A DNA stretch of 64,000 nucleotides, taken from positions 7,750,001 to 7,814,000 of the forward strand of contig NZ_BAABKV010000001.1 in the NCBI RefSeq assembly GCF_039544005.1, read 5' to 3'. This DNA comes from Kitasatospora paranensis. GTDB taxonomy: Bacteria > Actinomycetota > Actinomycetes > Streptomycetales > Streptomycetaceae. Shown here piece by piece: positions 34,847 to 43,406 of this stretch; position 1 is the first letter of the stretch, and every line of letters starts with the position of its first letter. The notes beneath the pieces are model-generated. The model saw only the letters and a program-made list of their open reading frames with translations. It was not told the DNA's origin and did no database searches. A program made the translations under genes and the position numbers.

Positions 34847-35382
34847 CGGTTCTCCTCGGTCGTGGGTCGGACGTCCATGCCGCGCTCGGCCGCGGCCACC
34901 ATCGCGGCCACCGTGGCAGCCATGCTGCCGTGCAGGGCCGACAGCCGTCGGGTCAGTGACGCGGGGTCGGCCTGCGCCCCGGTACGGGCGCCGGAGCGGC
35001 CGGGGCCGTGGACGAAGGCGTGCCGAACCACCGTCCGGCCCGGTTCGCCGGCCGGTGCCAGGTCGTACCGCCAGATCGAGGCGGGTCGCGCCGCGTCCCC
35101 GCTGTCGTCCAGGCAGATCCAGGCGAAGACCGCCGGCCGGACGGCCTCGGTCACCACGCAGGCCACCGTGGCGGTCCCGCCGTCCGGGTAGCGGTTGTGC
35201 CCCTCGAAGCGCGCCCCGGCCCGCGGCCCCGGCGGTCCGTCCGCCGACCAGCCCGCCCCGACGCACTCGGGGCTCCACTCGCCGATCCGCGTCACGTCGC
35301 TGACGAGGTCCCAGAGCCGCTCCGGCGCGAGGTCCACCGTCACCGTCACCTCCACCCGGGCGCCGGTCACCGTGTCGTCCAT
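34843..35382 (-). CDS. SRPBCC (polyketide cyclase/START-like) family protein, 179 aa
   Basis: A START-like fold is indicated by VEVTVTVDLAPERLWDLVSDVTRIGEWSPECVGAGW at the N-terminus, a central GARFEGHNRYPDG..VACVVTEAVRPAVFAWICLDD, and the C-terminal amphipathic helix SLTRRLSALHGSMAATVAAMVAAAERG that closes the ligand pocket. It is first in the SRPBCC-YCII-sigma operon. SRPBCC members bind lipids or aromatic ligands, so this one could provide the ligand signal for the module (inference). Confidence 0.85.
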   Translation of the reverse strand: MDDTVTGARVEVTVTVDLAPERLWDLVSDVTRIGEWSPECVGAGWSADGPPGPRAGARFEGHNRYPDGGTATVACVVTEAVRPAVFAWICLDDSGDAARPASIWRYDLAPAGEPGRTVVRHAFVHGPGRSGARTGAQADPASLTRRLSALHGSMAATVAAMVAAAERGMDVRPTTEENR

Positions 35383-35475
35383 GGGTTCTCCCTACCCGTT
35401 CGTCCCTGTCCCGCCCCTACGACGAACGGGACCGCCCGATCTCTACCGCCCTCCGCAAGGTGCCCAGGGGCGGCG

Positions 35476-36372
35476 TCACACCGCGGTCAGCAGGTCGCGG
35501 ACGCAGCCACGCAGCCAGGCGTGGGCCGGATCGGCGTCGTGCCGCGGATGCCAGGCGAGGCAGAACGGCAGCGCCGGCAGGTCCAGCGGGATCTCCACGG
35601 CGACCAGCCCGAGGGCGTCCACCAGGCCCTGGCTGCGCCGGGTGGCCAGCCCGACGAGATCGGTGCTGCGCAGCACGAACAGCGCCGCCGGGTAGCTCGC
35701 GAGACTGCCCACCACCGTACGGGAGAGGCCGAGTTCGGCGAGCGCGGTGTCGATCGGGCCGTGCAGCCGGCCGCGCCGGGACACTCCGAGGTGCTCGCCC
35801 GCGGCGAAGCGGGCCGGGGTGAGCGGGCCGTCCAGCAGCGGGTGCCCGGTCCGGACGACGGCCATCATCCGGTCGTCGTAGAGGTGTTCGACGTGCACCT
35901 CGGGGGCGGTGGTGTCGATGACGCCGACCTCCAGGTCGGCGGCGCCCGAGCGCAGGGACGGCGCGTCGACGTGGCTCTCGCCCAGGAAGTGCAGTCGCAC
36001 ACCGGGTGCCTCGGCGGCGGCACGGGCGAACAGGTCGGCGCCGTGCGCCGCCGCGAACGCCTCGTGCGCGAGCACGGTGAACCGGCGGCTGAGCGTACGG
36101 AGGTCCACCCGGCCGGCGGCGGAGAACAGGCCGCGGGCGCGGTCGACGACGGCGCGGACCTCCGGATGGATGGCGAGGGCGTGCGGGGTCGGGACCATCG
36201 TCCGGCCCGCGCGGACGAGCACCGGGTCGCCGAGTGCCCGGCGGATCCGGCCGAGGGTCCGGCTCATGGCGGGCTCGGACAGGTGCAGCCGCGCGGCGGC
36301 GCCCGAGACGCTCGCCTCCTCCACCAGGACGTCCAGGGCGACCAGCAGGTTCAGGTCCATTCCGGATTGCAT
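35476..36372 (-). CDS. LysR-type transcriptional regulator, 298 aa
   Basis: N-terminal winged helix-turn-helix MDLNLLVALDVLVEEASVSGAAARLHLSEPAMSRTLGRIRRALGDPVLVRAG (residues 5-56), then a substrate-binding domain (FTVLAHEAFAAAHGADLF, LEVGVIDTTAPEVHVEHLYDDRMMAVVRTGHPLL). The length is standard. The start is taken at the ATG giving MQSGMDLN because GGGAGG lies 10 nt before it. It is divergent from an MFS transporter with a LysR-type box between them, so it probably activates or represses that transporter in response to its substrate. Confidence 0.9.
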   Translation of the reverse strand: MQSGMDLNLLVALDVLVEEASVSGAAARLHLSEPAMSRTLGRIRRALGDPVLVRAGRTMVPTPHALAIHPEVRAVVDRARGLFSAAGRVDLRTLSRRFTVLAHEAFAAAHGADLFARAAAEAPGVRLHFLGESHVDAPSLRSGAADLEVGVIDTTAPEVHVEHLYDDRMMAVVRTGHPLLDGPLTPARFAAGEHLGVSRRGRLHGPIDTALAELGLSRTVVGSLASYPAALFVLRSTDLVGLATRRSQGLVDALGLVAVEIPLDLPALPFCLAWHPRHDADPAHAWLRGCVRDLLTAV

Positions 36373-36397
36373 TTCGCGCATTCCTCCCTTGCACACC

Positions 36398-36412
36398 TTG
36401 CACTGGATGCAA
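36398..36412. promoter_or_regulatory. LysR box TTGCA-N5-TGCAA
   Basis: A perfect inverted repeat TTGCACTGGATGCAA containing the T-N11-A core of LysR-type sites. It lies 26 bp upstream of the LysR start and about 65 bp upstream of the MFS start. A further TTGCAC direct half site precedes it at 36389-36394. Confidence 0.75.
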
Positions 36413-36478
36413 TCCAACACCGGCCCTACGGTGGACGTCGACCCCTTGCCGTCCGCTCCCGGAGGAGCTCCCTTGTCC

Positions 36479-37939
36479 ATGCCCGAAACCGGTCCGGTCC
36501 TGCGCCGGTCCACCCTGCTCGCGATGTGCGCCTGCGTGCTGGTCGCCCAGAGCATGGTGGCCGCGATCAACCTGATGATCCCCCAACTCGCCGCCTCCGC
36601 CCTGCACCCCACCCCCAGCGAGCTGCTCTGGACGGTCGACGCCTACGTCATCGTCTTCGCCGGCCTGCTGATCCCCGCCGGCGCCTTCGGCGACCGCTAC
36701 GGGCGGCGGCGCGCGCTGCTCGCCGGGCTCGCCCTGTTCGCCACCGGCGCCGGTCTGAGCGCTGCCGGCGGCACGCTGGGCTCCGTCCCGGCACTGGTCG
36801 CCGGCCGGGCTGTCTCCGGCGCCGGAGCGGCGCTCGTCATGCCCGCCACCATGGCCGTCCTGGTCCACCTGGCCGGGCCGCAGCGGCGTGTCCAGGCACT
36901 CGCCGCGTGGACGCTGGCGATCGGCCTCGGCGGCCTCGCGGGCAATGTCGGCGGCGGCCTGACCGCCCAGTACCTGCCGTGGGAGGCGCTGTTCTGGGCG
37001 ATGGTCCCGCTGGCGGCGCTGCTCGCCGTCGCCGTGCGGGCCACCGTCCCCGAACTGCCCCGCCACCCCGCCGCGTCCGACCCGCTCGGCACCGTGCTGC
37101 TGGTCGGCGGCACGACCGCCCTGCTGTACGGCATCATCGAAGGCCCCTCGCACGGCTGGGCCTCGGCGCATGTCACGGCCGGCTTCGCGGCGGCGGCCCT
37201 GCTGCTCGCCGGCTTCACCGCACACGGCCTGACCGCGGGCAGGCCGCTGATCGACCCCCGGGTCCTCCGGTCTCGGCGGCTGCGGGCCGCGGTGCTCGGC
37301 ACGGCCGCATCCTTCTTCGGCCTGTTCGCGCTCTTCTTCGTCAACGCGCAATTCCTGCAGTACGCCAAGGGCTACTCGCCGGCCCGGACGGGCTTCGCCA
37401 TCGTGCCGCTCACGGTCGGCATGGCGCTGCTGCCCCGGCTCGCGGGCCGGATCCAGGCCCGGTACGGCGTCCGCCCGGCCGCGGCCGGCGGCCTGGCGCT
37501 GATCGGCGCGGGCCTGCTCGCCGTCTCCACCTGCGGACCGGCCACCCCCTACCCGCTGTACGCCCTGTGGCTGCTCGCCCTGTCGGCGGGCCTGGGACTG
37601 TCGGCGCCGGGCCTGACCCACACCGTGGTCTCCGAACTGCCCCCCGGGCAGGCCGGACTCGGCGCCGGCCTCAACACCGCCGCGCGGGAACTCGGCGCCG
37701 CCCTCGGCGTCGCCGTGGTGGGCACCGTGCTGGCCGGCCGCACGGGCGGCGCCGGACACGCCCCCGCAGGAGCCGAGTTCGCCGAGGCGATGGCGCTCGG
37801 GCTGCGCGTCGTCGCGGTGCCCGTCCTGCTGGCCGCCGCGGCCGTCGCGGTCGGCCTGCGCCCGGGCGGGCCGGGCGGGCGCCGTACCTCGGGCGCCCCG
37901 GCCCCGGAACCCCGGCACCGGGTCGGACCGGCAGCCTGA
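36479..37939 (+). CDS. MFS transporter, DHA2 (14-helix) drug-efflux type, 486 aa
   Basis: About fourteen hydrophobic helices. The motif A region is GAFGDRYGRRRALLAGLALFATGAGL, and the motif C-like segment is GRAVSGAGAALVMPATMAVLV, typical of proton-driven multidrug exporters (EmrB/QacA type). GGAGGAG at 36461-36467 is ideally placed for a TTG at 36473 and further from the ATG at 36479, so two extra residues (L/M-S) are possible. It is controlled together with the divergent LysR gene. Confidence 0.9.
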   Translation: MPETGPVLRRSTLLAMCACVLVAQSMVAAINLMIPQLAASALHPTPSELLWTVDAYVIVFAGLLIPAGAFGDRYGRRRALLAGLALFATGAGLSAAGGTLGSVPALVAGRAVSGAGAALVMPATMAVLVHLAGPQRRVQALAAWTLAIGLGGLAGNVGGGLTAQYLPWEALFWAMVPLAALLAVAVRATVPELPRHPAASDPLGTVLLVGGTTALLYGIIEGPSHGWASAHVTAGFAAAALLLAGFTAHGLTAGRPLIDPRVLRSRRLRAAVLGTAASFFGLFALFFVNAQFLQYAKGYSPARTGFAIVPLTVGMALLPRLAGRIQARYGVRPAAAGGLALIGAGLLAVSTCGPATPYPLYALWLLALSAGLGLSAPGLTHTVVSELPPGQAGLGAGLNTAARELGAALGVAVVGTVLAGRTGGAGHAPAGAEFAEAMALGLRVVAVPVLLAAAAVAVGLRPGGPGGRRTSGAPAPEPRHRVGPAA

Positions 37940-37990
37940 CCCGTCGCCCGGCCGGAGTCGGCTGTCGGTGGTGGCTGGGATCCTGCCGGC

Positions 37991-38260
37991 ATGGATGAGC
38001 AGCTGATGCGCGGCCGGGTCTACGGGGCGGACCACGACGATCCGGATCCGGGGCCACGGCCCGGCCGCGTCTACCGCGAGCTGGTGGCCGGGCCGCTGGA
38101 CGGCCTCCTGCTGGACGTGACGGGGTGGACGGAGGACGAGCTGGCCCGGGGCGCCGGGCTGCCGACCGAGATCGGCGCCCACGGCCCGGGCGGCCGGGCC
38201 CGCTACGGCCCGCGCCCGGGCGACCCGCGCCGATGGGACTGGCAGGGCGACACACCCTGA
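37991..38260 (+). CDS. Small hypothetical protein, 89 aa
   Basis: A polar, Gly/Arg/Asp-rich protein (MDEQLMRGRVYGADHDDPDPGPRPGRVYRELVAGPLDGLLLDVTGWT...RWDWQGDTP). The LVGGPLDG-like block (LVAGPLDGLLLDVTGW) and the final WDW resemble short orphan proteins common in Streptomyces. No signal sequence, no metal-binding cysteines. It sits 52 bp after the MFS stop. Function unknown. Confidence 0.65.
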   Translation: MDEQLMRGRVYGADHDDPDPGPRPGRVYRELVAGPLDGLLLDVTGWTEDELARGAGLPTEIGAHGPGGRARYGPRPGDPRRWDWQGDTP

Positions 38261-38373
38261 CCTCCCGCACCTCGCAGGGATCGGAGACCTGTCGACGGGG
38301 GCTGTCGAATCGGGGCCCGCCGTTCGACGTAAGGGTGTCGGGCAGCACCAACCACCTGGAAAGGACGGCCGCC

Positions 38374-38733
38374 ATGGCCCAGTACGCGATCCTCATCCAC
38401 GCGCGGACCCACGCCGAGGGGGCCGAGGCCGTCCCCGGGGCGAGGGAGGCCCACGACCGGCACTTCGAGGACCTGGTGCAGTCCGGTGTCCTGGTGGCGG
38501 CGTTCGCGCTGCAGCCGGCCGGGACGGCCACCTCGATCCGCGGCGACGTGGTGACCGACGGCCCGTTCCTCGACGCGAAGGAGGTCATCGCCGGCCTCGC
38601 CGTCATCGAGGCGCCCGACCTGGACGCCGCGCTGGAGATCGCCCGGGCCAATCCCGCCACCTGGCAGGGCGGAGGTGTCGAGGTGCGGCCCGTCGAGGGC
38701 GGCTTCGTCACGGACCGACCCGGCACGGCATGA
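38374..38733 (+). CDS. YCII family protein, 119 aa
   Basis: The YCII fold blocks are MAQYAILIHARTHAE, REAHDRHFEDLVQSGVLVAAFALQPAGTATSIRGDVVTDGPFLDAKEVIAGLAVIEAPDLDAALEIARANPA and a C-terminal VEVRPVE strand. A GGAAAGGA site precedes the ATG. The stop overlaps the next sigma gene start (ATGA). This is the second YCII protein of the window, clearly diverged from the one at 34520-34846. Confidence 0.9.
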   Translation: MAQYAILIHARTHAEGAEAVPGAREAHDRHFEDLVQSGVLVAAFALQPAGTATSIRGDVVTDGPFLDAKEVIAGLAVIEAPDLDAALEIARANPATWQGGGVEVRPVEGGFVTDRPGTA

Positions 38734-39998
38734 CGCCCGCGCCCGATGTCGCAACGGCGGTGGCCGACGCGCACCGTCGCGAGTGGGCCCTGGTGCTCGC
38801 CGCGACGGCGCGCGTCGCCCGCGACCTGGACGTGGCCGAGGAGTGCGTGCAGGAGGCGTACGCCGCGGCCCTGGCGGGCTGGGCCCGCGACGGGATACCG
38901 GACAACCCGGCGGCCTGGCTCACCACGGCGGCCAGGCGCCGCGCGATGGACGCGGTGCGCCGCGAGCGGACGCTGCGCTCCAAGCTCCCGCTGCTCGTCG
39001 TGCCCGGGGCGACGGAGGACGACAGGGCGGCCGACCGACCGGCCGCCGTCGAGCCGGAGGGCGTGGTGCCCGACGAGCGGCTGCGGCTGATCTTCCTGTG
39101 CTGCCATCCGGCGTTGACGCAGGAGGCGCAGATCGCCCTCACGCTGCGGCTGGTGTGCGGGGTGACGACCGCCGACATCGCCCGGGCGTTCCTGGTGGCG
39201 GAGCCGACGATGGCGGCCCGGATGACGCGGGCGAAGAAGAAGATCTCGGCCGCGCGGGTCCCCTTCAGGCTGCCGCCGGCCGCCGAGTTGCCCGATCGGC
39301 TGCGCGCGGTGCTCGGCGTGATCCATCTGCTGTGCACCGCCGGGCACACCGCGCCGTCCGGCGCGTCGCTGGTGCGTACGGACCTGGCCGATCAGGCGCT
39401 GCGACTGGCCCGGATGCTGCGGGAGTTGATGCCCGACGAGCGGGAGGTGCGGGGGTTGCTCGCACTACTGCTGGTCACCGACGCCCGGCGCGCCACCCGG
39501 GTCGACGCCGACGGTCGTCTGCTCCGACTGGAGGACCAGGATCGGTCGCGCTGGGACCGTCCGGCCCTGGCCGAGGCGCACGGCCTGATCGTGGACGGGC
39601 TGCGCGGCGGGCGACCGGGCCGCTACCTCCTGCAGGCGGCCATCGCCTCCCTCCACGCCGGGGCGCCGTCCCACGACCGGACGGACTGGCCGCAGATCGT
39701 GGCCCTGTACGACGCCCTGCTGGTGGTGTGGCCCTCACCGGTGGTGGCGCTGAACCGCACGGTGGCGGTGTCGATGGTCTCCGGGCCGGAGCGGGCACTG
39801 GAGGAGGTCGCGGAGTTGGAGAAGGACGGCCGGCTCGCCAGGTACCAGTACCTGCCGGCGATCAAGGCGGACCTGCTGCAGCGCCTGGGCCGCCCGGAGG
39901 AGGCCTCGATCGCCTACCGGCAGGCGCTGGAACTGACCGACAACGAGGCCGAGCGCGCATTCCTGACCGGACGCCTCGCCCGCCCGCACCAGGCGTAG
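38730..39998 (+). CDS. ECF-like sigma factor with C-terminal helical repeat domain, 422 aa
   Basis: Sigma region 2: HRREWALVLAATARVARDLDVAEECVQEAYAAALAGWARDGIP..AAWLTTAARRRAMDAVRRER. Region 4: LTLRLVCGVTTADIARAFLVAEPTMAARMTRAKKKI. A TPR-like C-terminal half follows, with VLGVIHLLCTAGHTAPSG, LLVTDARRATRVDADGRLL and EDQDRSRWDRPAL closely parallel to the other sigma in this window. It is translationally coupled to the YCII gene upstream (4-bp overlap). It directs RNA polymerase to unknown promoters, and the module has no classical anti-sigma gene. Confidence 0.9.
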   Translation: MTPAPDVATAVADAHRREWALVLAATARVARDLDVAEECVQEAYAAALAGWARDGIPDNPAAWLTTAARRRAMDAVRRERTLRSKLPLLVVPGATEDDRAADRPAAVEPEGVVPDERLRLIFLCCHPALTQEAQIALTLRLVCGVTTADIARAFLVAEPTMAARMTRAKKKISAARVPFRLPPAAELPDRLRAVLGVIHLLCTAGHTAPSGASLVRTDLADQALRLARMLRELMPDEREVRGLLALLLVTDARRATRVDADGRLLRLEDQDRSRWDRPALAEAHGLIVDGLRGGRPGRYLLQAAIASLHAGAPSHDRTDWPQIVALYDALLVVWPSPVVALNRTVAVSMVSGPERALEEVAELEKDGRLARYQYLPAIKADLLQRLGRPEEASIAYRQALELTDNEAERAFLTGRLARPHQA

Positions 39999-40405
39999 CC
40001 GCCGCACCCGCCCGCGCACCGCCCGGACGCCTCCGCCCGCGCACGGGGGCGGGCGGGGCCGCCGGCCGGCTTGCCGAACCGGCCGCCGCCCACCTCCGGC
40101 GCCCGGACGCCCACGGCTTGCTCCAACGGGGTGTCAGGTCCACCTCCGCCTTCCGCAAAGCACATCTGACTGTCAATCATGCAGGTCGGAGGCGTCGTGG
40201 CCGGTGCCTGGCGGGCCTCCCGGACGGCCCGTCCGGGCCCTCGAACGGAGTCGTCCCGCCACGAACGGACCAATCGAGTGGCCCGAAGGCCGCTCCCGAG
40301 TGGCGGGTCTGAGCATGCCGTCTGACGGTTGGTGAAGTGCAGATGTGACGAAACGCGCTGACGAACAGTCGGCCATCACGTCGGTACTGAGAGGAATTCG
40401 TACTC
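39999..40405. other. Gene-free upstream region of the surface repeat protein
   Basis: About 400 bp without a coding frame I trust. It includes GC-rich inverted repeats (for example CCGGACGGCCCGTCCGG near 40212-40228) and an A/T-richer part around 40150-40185 and 40320-40395 that should contain the promoter. The gene begins behind GAGAGGAA. Confidence 0.5.
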
Positions 40406-41059
40406 ATGCGTTCTACTCGTGTGCTCGTCATCGGCGCCGCGCTCTCCGCCTCGCTCGTGCTCGCCGCTCCCGCCAACGCCTTCGCCGAGGACGGCCACAA
40501 GGCGGACGCGAAGCCCGGCGTCACCGCGGACAAGAACACCGATGACAAGAAGGGCGAGGACAAGAAGGACGAGCACGGCAAGGGCGACCACGGCAGTGAC
40601 CCGCGCGGCGGTGTCCACGCCGGTGGTGGCGCGCTCGCACTCTCGGCCGACGACCCGGCCGACAAGAAGGCCGACGACAAGAAGGCCGATGACAAGAAGG
40701 GCGAGGACAAGAAGGACGAGCACGGCAAGGGCGAGCACGGCGCCGACCCGCGCGGCGGCGTGCACGCCGGCGGCGGCTTCCTCGCCCTGTCGGCCGTCTC
40801 CGAGGACAAGCCCTCGATGGGCGGCGACAAGAACGCCGACCCCAAGGCCCACGAGGACAAGAAGGGCGAGGACAAGAAGGACGAGCACGGCAAGGGCGAC
40901 CACGGCAGTGACCCGCGCGGCGGTGTCCACGCCGGTGGTGGCGGCCTCACCTCGTCCAGCACCGACGCCCTCGGCGCCGTGGCCCTGCTCCTCGGTGGCG
41001 CCGGCGTGACCACCTTCGCGCTGCGCCGCCGCTCGTCGGGTCGCTCCGCCACGGTCTGA
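40406..41059 (+). CDS. Secreted triple-repeat surface protein, likely sortase-associated, 217 aa
   Basis: Signal peptide MRSTRVLVIGAALSASLVLAAPANAFA. The mature part is three highly charged repeats with Lys/Asp/Glu/His (DDKKGEDKKDEHGKGDHG), each ending in DPRGGVHAGGG. At the end lies a hydrophobic helix (ALGAVALLLGGAGVTTFALRRRSSGR) with an Arg cluster, the layout of a cell-wall sorting signal, but without a canonical LPxTG motif. A class F sortase gene follows 112 bp downstream. Likely a cell-surface or wall-linked protein. The charged repeats could bind ions or extend across the wall. Confidence 0.8.
   Translation: MRSTRVLVIGAALSASLVLAAPANAFAEDGHKADAKPGVTADKNTDDKKGEDKKDEHGKGDHGSDPRGGVHAGGGALALSADDPADKKADDKKADDKKGEDKKDEHGKGEHGADPRGGVHAGGGFLALSAVSEDKPSMGGDKNADPKAHEDKKGEDKKDEHGKGDHGSDPRGGVHAGGGGLTSSSTDALGAVALLLGGAGVTTFALRRRSSGRSATV
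40544..40943 (+). repeat. Long direct repeat: 88 bp identical at 40544-40631 and 40856-40943
   Basis: Repeats one and three of the surface protein gene are identical over 88 bp, while the middle repeat (around 40690-40780) differs at several sites. Identity at synonymous positions points to recent gene conversion or duplication. Confidence 0.85.
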
Positions 41060-41171
41060 CCCCGCGGCATCCCCGTGCCGATGCCCGGTGCGGCCACCGT
41101 CCACGACGGCGGCCGCACCGGGGTCCGGCCACCCGTTCGCTGCGTGTGGAATCTCATGGAAGGCCCGTCCG

Positions 41172-41918
41172 ATGTCCCCTGATCCCGCCGCCCCCGGCCC
41201 CGCGCACGCCGAGCGGCCCCCGAAGAGGGGCGTCCTGAGCCTGCTCTGCCTGGGCGTCGGGGCGATGGTCGCCGGTGTCGCGCTGTTCGTCGGTGCCCCG
41301 GACGGCGCCCCGGCCCGGGCCCCGCTCCCGGTGGCGGCCGCCGCCGCCCCTTCCGTCGCTGTCGCGTCCCCCGCCGCTCCCTCGGCGTCCGCGGCCCGCC
41401 CGGCGCCGGCCCCCGCCAAGGCCGCGCCCACGGCCCAGGCGATGGCCGCCTCCGCCCCCACCCGCCTGCGGATCAAGGCCATCGGCGTGGACGCCCCGTT
41501 CACCGGCCTGACCCTCGACCCGGCCTCCGGCGCGCTCAACCCGCCGCCGGTCGACAACAAGAACCTCGTCGGCTGGTACCAGGACGGCGTCTCGCCCGGC
41601 GAGAACGGCACCGCCGTGGTCGTCGGCCACGTCGACACCACGACCGGCCCGGCCGTGTTCCTGCTGCTCAGCAGCCTCAAGCCGGGCAGCACCGTCGACG
41701 TCGCCCGCGCCGACGGCAGCACCGCGACCTTCGCCGTCGACTCCGTCCAGGCCTTCGCCAAGGACGCCTTCCCCGACCAGCAGGTGTACGGGCAGGCCGC
41801 CGACCCCGAACTGCGCCTGATCACCTGCGGCGGCGCGTACGACAAGACCCGCAAGGACTACACCGACAACGTGGTGGTCTTCGCGCACCTCCAGTCCTCG
41901 ACGCCCGTCGCGCACTGA
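41172..41918 (+). CDS. Class F sortase, 248 aa
   Basis: An N-terminal membrane anchor (SLLCLGVGAMVAGVALFVG) and an Ala/Pro spacer precede a sortase domain: RLRIKAIGVDAPFTGL, WYQDGVSPGENGTAVVVGHVDTTTGPAVF with the catalytic His, LRLITCGG with the catalytic Cys (TLTC-type), and the Arg in RKDYTDNVVVFAHL. Such transpeptidases link proteins to peptidoglycan outside the membrane. The preceding gene encodes the likely substrate. Confidence 0.88.
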   Translation: MSPDPAAPGPAHAERPPKRGVLSLLCLGVGAMVAGVALFVGAPDGAPARAPLPVAAAAAPSVAVASPAAPSASAARPAPAPAKAAPTAQAMAASAPTRLRIKAIGVDAPFTGLTLDPASGALNPPPVDNKNLVGWYQDGVSPGENGTAVVVGHVDTTTGPAVFLLLSSLKPGSTVDVARADGSTATFAVDSVQAFAKDAFPDQQVYGQAADPELRLITCGGAYDKTRKDYTDNVVVFAHLQSSTPVAH

Positions 41919-41980
41919 CCCCTGTCGCACGGACTGCCCGTCGCGCGCCGATCCGCCGCCTTCCGGCGGTGGCAGCGCCC

Positions 41981-42021
41981 GCGCCGCACACCCTCCCGCC
42001 CGGCGGGTCGGTGTGCGGCGC
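41981..42021. terminator. Convergent 12-bp hairpin terminator
   Basis: GCGCCGCACACC (41981-41992) pairs with GGTGTGCGGCGC (42010-42021), with a 17-nt loop, between the converging sortase and ferritin-like genes. It can stop transcription from either side. Confidence 0.7.
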
Positions 42022-42056
42022 TGCCGTGCCGCCGAGCCCTGCGGGCCGCGGCGCGC

Positions 42057-43210
42057 TCAGGACCCGCCGGGCGGCACGGGCCGGAACTGCGGGCCGTAGG
42101 TCTGCTCGGTACCGGGCACCGGGATGTCCATCAGCCGGGTCGCGGGCCGCTCCAGGCTCCGCATGGCGCCGATCGCCCGGCCGAGGGCGCGGTGCCCGCC
42201 GCCGTCCCAGGCGGCCTCCAACTCGGTGAGCACCGTGGTGTAGTGGGCGTCGCACTGGTCGAGCAGGCGGCGGACGGCACGGGCCGGCGAGGGCCAGCCG
42301 CCCGCCGGGACGACGGCCATCGGCCGGACGTCCGGGAACGGCAGGGCGTCGCCGGAGAACTCCCAGGCCCCGTCGACCTGGCGGAGCAGGCGCTCGTTGT
42401 AGATCTCGCCGAAGGCGTAGTAGTGCCCGAGCATCGACCGGCCCACCGCACTGTCCGGCGACGCGGCGGTGCCCTCGCCCTGTTCCCTGATGGTCTCGAC
42501 GGCCCTGGCCACGTCGCTGAGCCGGCCGACCGGTTCGAGCAGGTCGGCGCCGATCCGCTGGCGGAGCTGCCCGTCGGTGCTGAGCGGGGGTTCACGTCCT
42601 CGAAGGCCGCGGTCAGCGCGGTGTAGAAGGCCCCGATGCTCGGCGCCCCGGCGGCGCGGGTCAGCGGCTTCTCGGGACGCTCGATGCCCATCATCACGTC
42701 GCGCACGGAGTCGCGGCTCAGGCCGCCGAGATAGACGGTCAGATCCTGGCGGACGCCGCCGGGCAGCCTGCTGGGGTAGGCCATCGCGGCCTCGACGACG
42801 CGGGGCCGGCCGCCCACGGCGACCAGCATGTTGCAGACGAGTGCCATGTGGAACATCTCGTCGTGGACGATCTCCTGGATCAGCCTGGCCGGCGCGCTGG
42901 AACGGTCCCTGACGGACCACCAGCCACAGAGGTAGGGAGGGATGGTGGCGAGTTCGAGCGCCAGTGCCATCTGGAGCGCGTCCTGGATCCACGGCAGGTC
43001 CCGCTGCTCGCCGGGGACGGCCAGCATCCGGGCGACCGCCCCGTGCGCAGGTGCCGCTCCGGTCGGCTCCGCGGTCCCACCGGTCGCGCCGGTCGCGCCG
43101 GCGGCACCGGCCGGCCCGAGGACGGCGGGCACCGCCCCCGCGGCCGCGCCGAGAAACCCCCGCCGGCCGAGCAGCCGTTCCGTACGGATCGGCTCGGTCG
43201 CCTCGGTCAT
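42057..43210 (-). CDS. Tat-exported ferritin-like domain protein, one frame break (384 aa)
   Basis: N-terminal twin-arginine signal (RTERLLGRRGFLGAAAGAVPAVLGPAGAAGA). The PF12902-type ferritin-like domain begins WIQDALQMALALELATIPPYLCGWW, with EIVHDEMFHMALVCNML supplying Glu/His metal ligands. The C-terminal half (SMLGHYYAFGEIYNERLLRQVDGAWEFSGDALPFPDV) continues in another frame. The switch lies at the G5 run 42586-42590, where one more base gives ...AFEDVNPPLSTDGQ. Family members include VioB-like and related secondary-metabolism enzymes, but this secreted version has no known reaction. Confidence 0.75.
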
Positions 43211-43406
43211 GCCGTCTCCCTTTCGAGCGCGTACCGGCCGCGGGCCGTGCGCACCGGAGCGGCCGAACCTAACAGGACGTCAGGTCGCAGCGGTGCCGTG
43301 CCGTGCGCCCGGCGCCCGCGACCACCCGGCCGGGCGACCCGGACTACGGCGAGCGGCCCCTTCCCGCCGGCCGGGCCCGGCCGGCGGGAAGGGGCGTCGG
43401 GAGGGC

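Noticed and set aside
35417..38182. A 920-codon minus-strand open frame through the MFS gene
   Set aside because: It is antisense to the 14-helix transporter, with low-complexity Gly/Gln/Arg sequence. Only the LysR gene in another frame is supported on that strand.
40544..40943. Long direct repeats considered as a mobile-element or attachment site
   Set aside because: They are protein-coding repeats of the surface protein gene with a third diverged copy between. No transposase or integrase is near.
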